Source: Clostridioides difficile CD160
GTDB taxonomy: Bacteria; Bacillota; Clostridia; Peptostreptococcales; Peptostreptococcaceae
Reading direction: 5' to 3'
DNA length: 64,000 nt
Assembly (NCBI RefSeq): GCF_000449425.2
Contig: NZ_AVHW01000099.1
Coordinates: 1-64,000, forward strand
Shown here: positions 59,157-64,000 of the stretch, one piece after another
How positions within the stretch are numbered: the first letter of the stretch is position 1
How the letters are laid out: the number at the start of each line of letters is the position of its first letter
The notes under the pieces: generated by a model
What the model was told of the DNA's origin: nothing
The model's database searches: none
Seen by the model: only the letters and a program-made list of their open reading frames with translations
Made by a program: the position numbers and the translations under genes

Positions 59157-61172
59157 TTATGAAAAACAGAGATTTAATTTTATTGTAAAAACGGTTCCTT
59201 TTCCTAACTCTGAATCTACAAAAATTTCTCCATCATGTTCTTTTACAATGGACTTTACAATATATAACCCTAACCCTTGCCCTGTTGAAATGTCAGTATC
59301 TCTTGCTGTAAAGAACCGTTCAAATATCTTTGGTATATTTTCTGGTGGTATTCCTTTACCATTATCAGAAATTTTAATAACTGCAAATTCATCTTCTTTA
59401 TTCATTGACAAACTTATCCTACCATCAAATGAAGTAAAGCTTAAAGCATTGTAAATTAGATTTTCAAATGCTCTAGCCAATCTTTCTTTATTTATCTTTG
59501 CATATATTTTTTTATCTAATAGAGAGAGTTCAAAGTTTACACCACATGCTTGTGTGTCTGGCAAGTTATTTTCATATATCTCTTTGATGAAATCATTTAG
59601 ACATATCTTCTCACTAAGACCAATTTCTTTATCTTGTGATGTAAATTCTTGTAGACTACGTACTCTACTTTGTACTTCATTTGATTTTTGATTTATCGCA
59701 GATAGATAAGCTTTTGTCTCTTCATCTACATGAATATTACCAACCTTTATTAAATCTATAAATGCCTGTATAGCTGAAACAGGTGCTTTTAAATCATGTG
59801 CCACATCAGCCAAGAACTTTTTACGTTCATCTAATAGTGTCATAAGTTCATTAGTTCTTAATTCAACTTCATGCTCAAGATTCTTTGTGAGTTTTTCATT
59901 TTCTTTTATTATCATCTTGTTCCTATGTATCATCATAATAGAAAATAAAATAACAATTATAAACCCACAGTATTCTGTTTGCCATCCTGTAAATATAGGC
60001 TCAAATCTGTTACTAGTCACTGCATCGAATAATACACTAATACCAAACACAATATTTACTGAAACTAAAATATAGGAACTTATATGCTCAGAGCATGTCT
60101 TTTTATAGATTGAAACTAGTGAAGACATTAAGATATAAATAAATACAATATATTTATATATATCTATTAATTTTCCATATATATCAACAAAATCTATATA
60201 ATATGGAAGAAGAACAACTGGTATTACAATAGATATAATACACATTGTAATCCCTAATGGTAAAATTAAAAATCTATATCCTTTATTTTCTTCTATTTTG
60301 GATATACTTCCATTTATACAAATAATACATAAGACCGCTATAAAATATGATGAATCCTCAACTGCATATGTAAAGTTTACTAAAGGAAGTCCCAATAGAT
60401 GCACAAAAGGATATGATACATGTATTGCAAAGAAAATACACATACATCCAAAATAAAAGTAGAGTTTACTTTTTTTTGAAAAAAACCAAACAGCTAGTGA
60501 AAATATAGCTATTGCAAAAGTTGTGAAACAAATTATACTATAAAAAAGTAATCGATAAAATACCATATTACTTATGTCTTTTGTTTCCCCCAATGCAGGT
60601 GGATAATACAAACCACTATAATAATGTGAAAAATTAGATACATTGATTATAATTTCTGTATCTTTATTTGCGACAAAACTTACTACTGAATTTTTAATTT
60701 TTGGTCTATACTTTTCTGTTCCTACATCTCCTAGTTTAGAAACCATTTCTCCATTTATCCATACTTCACTTGCACAAAAAATTTCAGGAATCTCTAGACT
60801 TAATACCTTATCCCTACCTTCATTTTTTATTCTCATACGGTAAGTAGCATTGCCATATGGTGATTGGTTCTCTTTTCTCATAGAGAAATCTGGATATTGA
60901 CCTATAAAAACGTATTTTGGTTTTATATGTTGTTCTATAAAATCATTTGGTTTAAATATTTTATGGTTATAAAACTCCCAATCATCTATTAAAAAGACAA
61001 GTTTACTTTTAGTAAAGGTATTACTATCTATAGTTAAAATTCCATTACTTGCTCTAATAGACTTATATGTATATTTATTATCATATTTATACAGAAGATT
61101 TAATCCTGTTATTGCCAACAGAGAGATTATCAATACAATGAGAGTTCCTTTTAGTATATTATACTTTTTCAT
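59157..61172 (-). CDS. cmrS: Sensor histidine kinase CmrS
   Basis: 671 residues from the ATG at 61172 (start uncertain). After an N-terminal membrane helix comes an extracellular 7TMR-DISM-like domain (about 30-190), then about seven helices (about 200-410), then a coiled coil. The HisKA motif is FLADVAHDLKAPVSAIQAF. The ATPase domain has ENLIYNALSF (N box), ISDNGKGIP (G1) and GQGLGLYIVK (G2). It should phosphorylate CmrR. It follows cmrR by about 70 nt. Confidence 0.9.
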   Translation of the reverse strand: MKKYNILKGTLIVLIISLLAITGLNLLYKYDNKYTYKSIRASNGILTIDSNTFTKSKLVFLIDDWEFYNHKIFKPNDFIEQHIKPKYVFIGQYPDFSMRKENQSPYGNATYRMRIKNEGRDKVLSLEIPEIFCASEVWINGEMVSKLGDVGTEKYRPKIKNSVVSFVANKDTEIIINVSNFSHYYSGLYYPPALGETKDISNMVFYRLLFYSIICFTTFAIAIFSLAVWFFSKKSKLYFYFGCMCIFFAIHVSYPFVHLLGLPLVNFTYAVEDSSYFIAVLCIICINGSISKIEENKGYRFLILPLGITMCIISIVIPVVLLPYYIDFVDIYGKLIDIYKYIVFIYILMSSLVSIYKKTCSEHISSYILVSVNIVFGISVLFDAVTSNRFEPIFTGWQTEYCGFIIVILFSIMMIHRNKMIIKENEKLTKNLEHEVELRTNELMTLLDERKKFLADVAHDLKAPVSAIQAFIDLIKVGNIHVDEETKAYLSAINQKSNEVQSRVRSLQEFTSQDKEIGLSEKICLNDFIKEIYENNLPDTQACGVNFELSLLDKKIYAKINKERLARAFENLIYNALSFTSFDGRISLSMNKEDEFAVIKISDNGKGIPPENIPKIFERFFTARDTDISTGQGLGLYIVKSIVKEHDGEIFVDSELGKGTVFTIKLNLCFS

Positions 61173-61243
61173 TGCATCAATCACATCTCTTTCATAGTAG
61201 TACTAAATAAAACAAGAACTATTTATTGATTACAGTATCCCAC

Positions 61244-61921
61244 TTACGGTACAAATTTATATCCTTTTCCCCATACAGTTTGAATGTATTGATGCTCTCT
61301 GCTTAAAGAATTAATTTTTTTCCTCATCTGTGCAATATGAACCTGTACTGTATGTTGGTCTCCAATATCAGGCATTTTCCAAACTTGATTATATATTTCT
61401 ATTTTTGAGAATACTTGTTCTTTATTTTCAGCTAGAAACAATAATATTTCAAACTCCATAGTGGTTAAATCGATACTTTTTTCGTCAAAAGTTACTTTTC
61501 TTGAGTTCACATTTATCACTAAAGACGAAAATTTTAACACATTAGGAACTGATGTAATGTTTTTATATTGCCTCATACGAGCATATATTCTAAGTTCAAG
61601 TTCTTTTAAGCTATATGGCTTTGTTATATAATCATCTCCTCCAGCTAAAAAACCCCGAACTCTTTCTTCTTCATGTTCATAATTAGATAAAAATATTATA
61701 GGTATGTTAACCTTTTCTTTTATAACATTGCATACTTTATACCCATCTAAGTCTGGTAATGCAATATCTAGAATTATACAATCTAAAACTACACTTTCTA
61801 CTATCTTCATAGCCTCTTTAGCTGTCTTAGATATATATACATTAAAACCTATATTTGAAAAATAAATTTGATTTATGTTTAAAATATCAACATCATCATC
61901 TACAACCAGTAAGTTATACAT
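61244..61921 (-). CDS. cmrR: OmpR-family response regulator CmrR
   Basis: 225 residues from the ATG at 61921, behind GGAGTGGTGTA. A canonical receiver: acidic DDD at 8-10, phospho-acceptor Asp52 in IILDIALPDLDG, and K in YITKPYS. The C-terminal winged helix is complete (SIDLTTMEFEILLFLAENKE, HTVQVHIAQMRKKIN, IQTVWGKGYKF). First gene of cmrRST, behind a 540-nt regulatory region with a switch and riboswitch. Confidence 0.9.
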   Translation of the reverse strand: MYNLLVVDDDVDILNINQIYFSNIGFNVYISKTAKEAMKIVESVVLDCIILDIALPDLDGYKVCNVIKEKVNIPIIFLSNYEHEEERVRGFLAGGDDYITKPYSLKELELRIYARMRQYKNITSVPNVLKFSSLVINVNSRKVTFDEKSIDLTTMEFEILLFLAENKEQVFSKIEIYNQVWKMPDIGDQHTVQVHIAQMRKKINSLSREHQYIQTVWGKGYKFVP

Positions 61922-62114
61922 TACACCACTCCATTCAAAATATTTCAATCATAGTCTAAGGTTTTAATTATTACAAATTATGATGTTTTATTTTTTATAT
62001 AACTAGTATTATTATTTTATAATATCTTTACAAACTCGACTATAAAACTTAAGTATTTTTGAATAATTCTTGAATATTGAATTAAATATTAAGATTCATT
62101 ATTAAATACTAATC

Positions 62115-62382
62115 AAAGTCTCCGATTGTTGGAAAATGGAGCTTAAGGTGATTTTATATTATAAATTTATTATTTTTCTAGAAACTTGTCAATCAGCCAG
62201 TTTGAGTATTGATTTATATGATTTATATAGTTATAATATAAAATAAATTGGATTATTTTGGTAAATGTATTGTTACAAAATGTTTATATTTCGCATCTTG
62301 ATGTTTATAAAAACGTTATTTTCTTATTATAATTATATTATACTTTAAAAAAAATTCCCCTTTTCCAACAAATGGCTACTTT
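62115..62382. other. Candidate invertible DNA element (cmr switch)
   Basis: Two imperfect 30-nt inverted repeats (62115-62144 and 62353-62382) share 22 of 30 positions, with TTGTTGGAAAA at the core. They bound a 208-bp AT-rich interior upstream of cmrR. Position and size fit the phase-variable cmr switch, inverted by a site-specific recombinase. Orientation alters cmrRST expression. Which orientation is ON cannot be judged here. Confidence 0.8.
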
Positions 62383-62469
62383 AAAAGCCAAAATTCCACG
62401 TATCAAATTAAATCTAACTACTAATTCAATAGTCTTTAGATTTTTAAATATTTTTGTTAAATTTAAAAC

Positions 62470-62508
62470 AAAAAAAGGCTATGCAATATAAAATTATATT
62501 CATAGCCG
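62470..62508 (-). terminator. Terminator of the cmr riboswitch
   Basis: On the minus strand GGCTATG-AATATA pairs with TATATTG-CATAGCC, followed by TTTTTTT. Its 5' arm overlaps the 3' end of the aptamer (CCGGCTATG), so ligand binding would block it. Confidence 0.88.
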
Positions 62509-62575
62509 GTTGCACCACTAACTCCATATACCTCTAGATGCCCAATAATAAGGTATACTTCTCAGTTTCTAAAAT
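62500..62575 (-). promoter_or_regulatory. c-di-GMP-II riboswitch upstream of cmrRST
   Basis: The class II aptamer is clear on the minus strand: GAAACTGAGAAGTATACCTT, GGGCATC, ATGGAGTTAGTGGTGCAACC, GGCTATG. It is followed by a terminator sharing the last segment, as in an ON switch. The invertible element lies between it and cmrR. Confidence 0.93.
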
Positions 62576-62732
62576 ATTTTTATTAAAAAATTTTAATACA
62601 CTTTAATAAATTTCCTTTTTATTCTAACATTGTAATATTATTTTGTCAATATTCCAATATTCTTTAGAGATAATGTACTAAAATATCTATTATATAATTA
62701 AAATATTTATATTCATATCACCAATAATAGAC

Positions 62733-62784
62733 AATACCCTGCAAGTTACAGCAACATTTTTATGAGCTTATCTTGCAGGGTATT
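62733..62784 (-). terminator. Terminator of pstS
   Basis: AATACCCTGCAAG and CTTGCAGGGTATT form a perfect 13-bp stem. Confidence 0.88.
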
Positions 62785-62813
62785 ATATATTCATTTTATA
62801 TTAAATATTTATA

Positions 62814-63647
62814 TTATTGATTAACTTTAATAAATCCTTTTTCTGAAACAAGTGCTTGTCCTTCGTCACTCAATATATAATCTATTAAAGCTTTACCTTT
62901 TTCTGATAAATTATCTTCTTTATTAACTAGTATAAATGGTCTTGATATTGGATATTTATTAGCTATTACATTGGCATCAGTTGCTTCAACATCATTTATT
63001 TTCAAACTATTTACTTTCTCATCAACATATCCAAATGATATATATCCTATAGCATTTTCATTTCCCTCAACTGTAGTTTTTATATTTCCTGAACCATCAC
63101 TTATTTGTGCATCTTTAGTTAATTCTTCTGACTTGAATCCTACAATTTCTTGGAATCCATCTCTAGTTCCTGAACCTTCTTCTCTTGATACAATTACTAT
63201 TGGAGCGTCATTTCCTCCTACGTCTTTCCAGTTAGTTATCTTTCCTGTATAAATACCTTTAACTTGATCCATTGTTAAATTTTTTACTGGGTTAGTAGTA
63301 TTAGTTATCAATGCTATTCCATCTATTGCTATCTTAGTTTCCTTTAATCCAGCACTTTTTTCTTCATCTTTTAAGTCTCTTGAACTCATTCCTATCTCAG
63401 ATGTTCCTTCTATAGCATTTTTTATACCTCCAGAAGAACCAATCTGTTGAACTTCTACACTAACACCTTCATTTTTTTCCTGAAACTTTTCTCCTATAGT
63501 TTCCATAAGAGGACCTATTGAAGTCGAACCTGAAACAGAAACTTTATTTGAGTCTGCTGAACCTCCTGAGCCAGAGCCACATCCTACTGCTAAAACTCCA
63601 ACTAACATTGTACTAGCTAAAAGAACTCCTATTTTCTTTTTAAACAT
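62814..63647 (-). CDS. pstS: Phosphate-binding lipoprotein PstS
   Basis: 277 residues. The lipoprotein signal ends LAVGCGSGSGG (lipobox Cys near residue 23). Phosphate-binding motifs are VSGSTSIGPLMETI, IGSSGGIKNAIEGTSEIGMSSRDL and SREEGSGTRDGFQEIVG. It captures phosphate outside the cell for PstCAB. Here it stands apart from pstCAB with its own terminator and Pho-box-like repeats. Confidence 0.95.
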   Translation of the reverse strand: MFKKKIGVLLASTMLVGVLAVGCGSGSGGSADSNKVSVSGSTSIGPLMETIGEKFQEKNEGVSVEVQQIGSSGGIKNAIEGTSEIGMSSRDLKDEEKSAGLKETKIAIDGIALITNTTNPVKNLTMDQVKGIYTGKITNWKDVGGNDAPIVIVSREEGSGTRDGFQEIVGFKSEELTKDAQISDGSGNIKTTVEGNENAIGYISFGYVDEKVNSLKINDVEATDANVIANKYPISRPFILVNKEDNLSEKGKALIDYILSDEGQALVSEKGFIKVNQ

Positions 63648-63718
63648 TTCACTTACCCCCGCTTATATTTTAATTTTTTTGTTGTCATATTTTCTATATT
63701 TTAATAATACATATTTTT

Positions 63719-63777
63719 TGTTAAGTGAATATTAGAGCGAGGTTAAGTAAGTGTAAATATTGTTAAATACATGTAAA
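63719..63777 (-). promoter_or_regulatory. Pho-box-like repeats upstream of pstS
   Basis: On the minus strand TTTACA (63777-63772), TTAACA (63766-63761), TTTACA (63757-63752) and TTAACC (63746-63741) recur at 11, 9 and 11 nt, with another TTAACA at 63724-63719. This matches PhoP-type direct repeats. Confidence 0.6.
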
Positions 63778-63902
63778 AATTTAATTTTATATAGTATATT
63801 GCTAATTATATTAATTTTTTTAAGTTATTTTGAAGTATATAAGTATAACGCAACATTTAAAATTATTGCAAACCTTCACTAAGATTATTAATTTGCCACA
63901 TT

Positions 63903-63998
63903 CTATAATTCTTTTTCTAGTTTATTAACTAAACCAGCAAATACATTTAAGGCTTCCTCTATAGATTCTTTTTTTGTCATATCTACACCAGCAGATTT
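63903..63998 (-). CDS. Partial gene at the right edge, C-terminal 31 residues
   Basis: The frame enters from the right edge and ends at TAG (63905-63903), reading KSAGVDMTKKESIEEALNVF then AGLVNKLEKEL. It looks like a helical protein tail. No family can be named from this much. Confidence 0.55.
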   Translation of the reverse strand, partial: KSAGVDMTKKESIEEALNVFAGLVNKLEKEL

Positions 63999-64000
63999 CA

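Overview
The window has AT-rich, low-GC Firmicute DNA. Gene content points firmly to Clostridioides difficile: a selenocysteine-containing D-proline reductase (prd) operon, a BclA-type collagen-like exosporium protein, alpha/beta SASPs, a c-di-GMP-II riboswitch in front of a sortase-anchored surface protein, and the cmrRST phase-variable regulator locus set among the pst genes. Names follow what I recall of strain 630 gene order; no search was run.

Layout. 1-500: right end of an IS605-type/IStron element (tnpB 3' end plus omegaRNA-like end) inserted in a LysR-type regulator gene. 0.7-5.2 kb (minus strand): LmbE-like deacetylase, hslO, a methyltransferase overlapping a SASP gene, and an M20 amidohydrolase. 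5.4-14.3 kb: sdaB, then the lysine/DAP block: a frameshifted dapA copy, a lysine riboswitch, asd-dapA-dapB-dapH, a Band-7 protein and a second dapB. These genes supply lysine, DAP for peptidoglycan and dipicolinate for spores. 14.4-18.9 kb: bclA2, a DUF4179 putative anti-sigma gene, an ECF sigma factor and hpt. 19.1-24.3 kb: cysteine desulfidase cdsB with a -24/-12 promoter, its likely sigma-54 activator cdsR, a 45-codon membrane-protein ORF overlapping cdsR, a methyltransferase-like gene and a two-OB-fold SSB.

24.9-38.7 kb is the Stickland proline-reductase region (minus strand): a PrdA-N-terminal paralogue, prdA, a CBO2795-family gene, prdB (UGA-Sec), prdD, prdE, a second prdE, prdF (proline racemase) and a TauE/SafE exporter. 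Upstream lie prdR (CBS-PAS-AAA+ sigma-54 activator), a c-di-GMP-controlled LPXTG-like surface protein and prdC. Sigma-54 promoters and shared GTGTC-N8-GACAC palindromes precede both the prdA-side operon and prdC.

39-54.7 kb: polysaccharide deacetylase, sspB, DUF4364 gene, beta-propeller, TSCPD protein, folC, a subtilase, azlCD, a LytTR regulator, valS with a T-box leader, another deacetylase, an FeFe-hydrogenase and an ArAE/FUSC-type protein. 54.9-63.65 kb: phoU, pstB, pstA, pstC, then cmrT, cmrS, cmrR with an upstream inverted-repeat-bounded switch and c-di-GMP-II riboswitch, then pstS. A partial gene runs off the right edge.

The most notable observations are: PrdD/PrdE are encoded as a pair split exactly at the position of PrdA's pyruvoyl-forming cysteine; the c-di-GMP-II aptamer before the surface protein gene abuts its RBS with no group I intron between; the dapA copy carries a one-base frameshift; candidate PrdR operators are shared by prdA and prdC; and cmrRST lies inside the pst locus with a recognisable invertible element.
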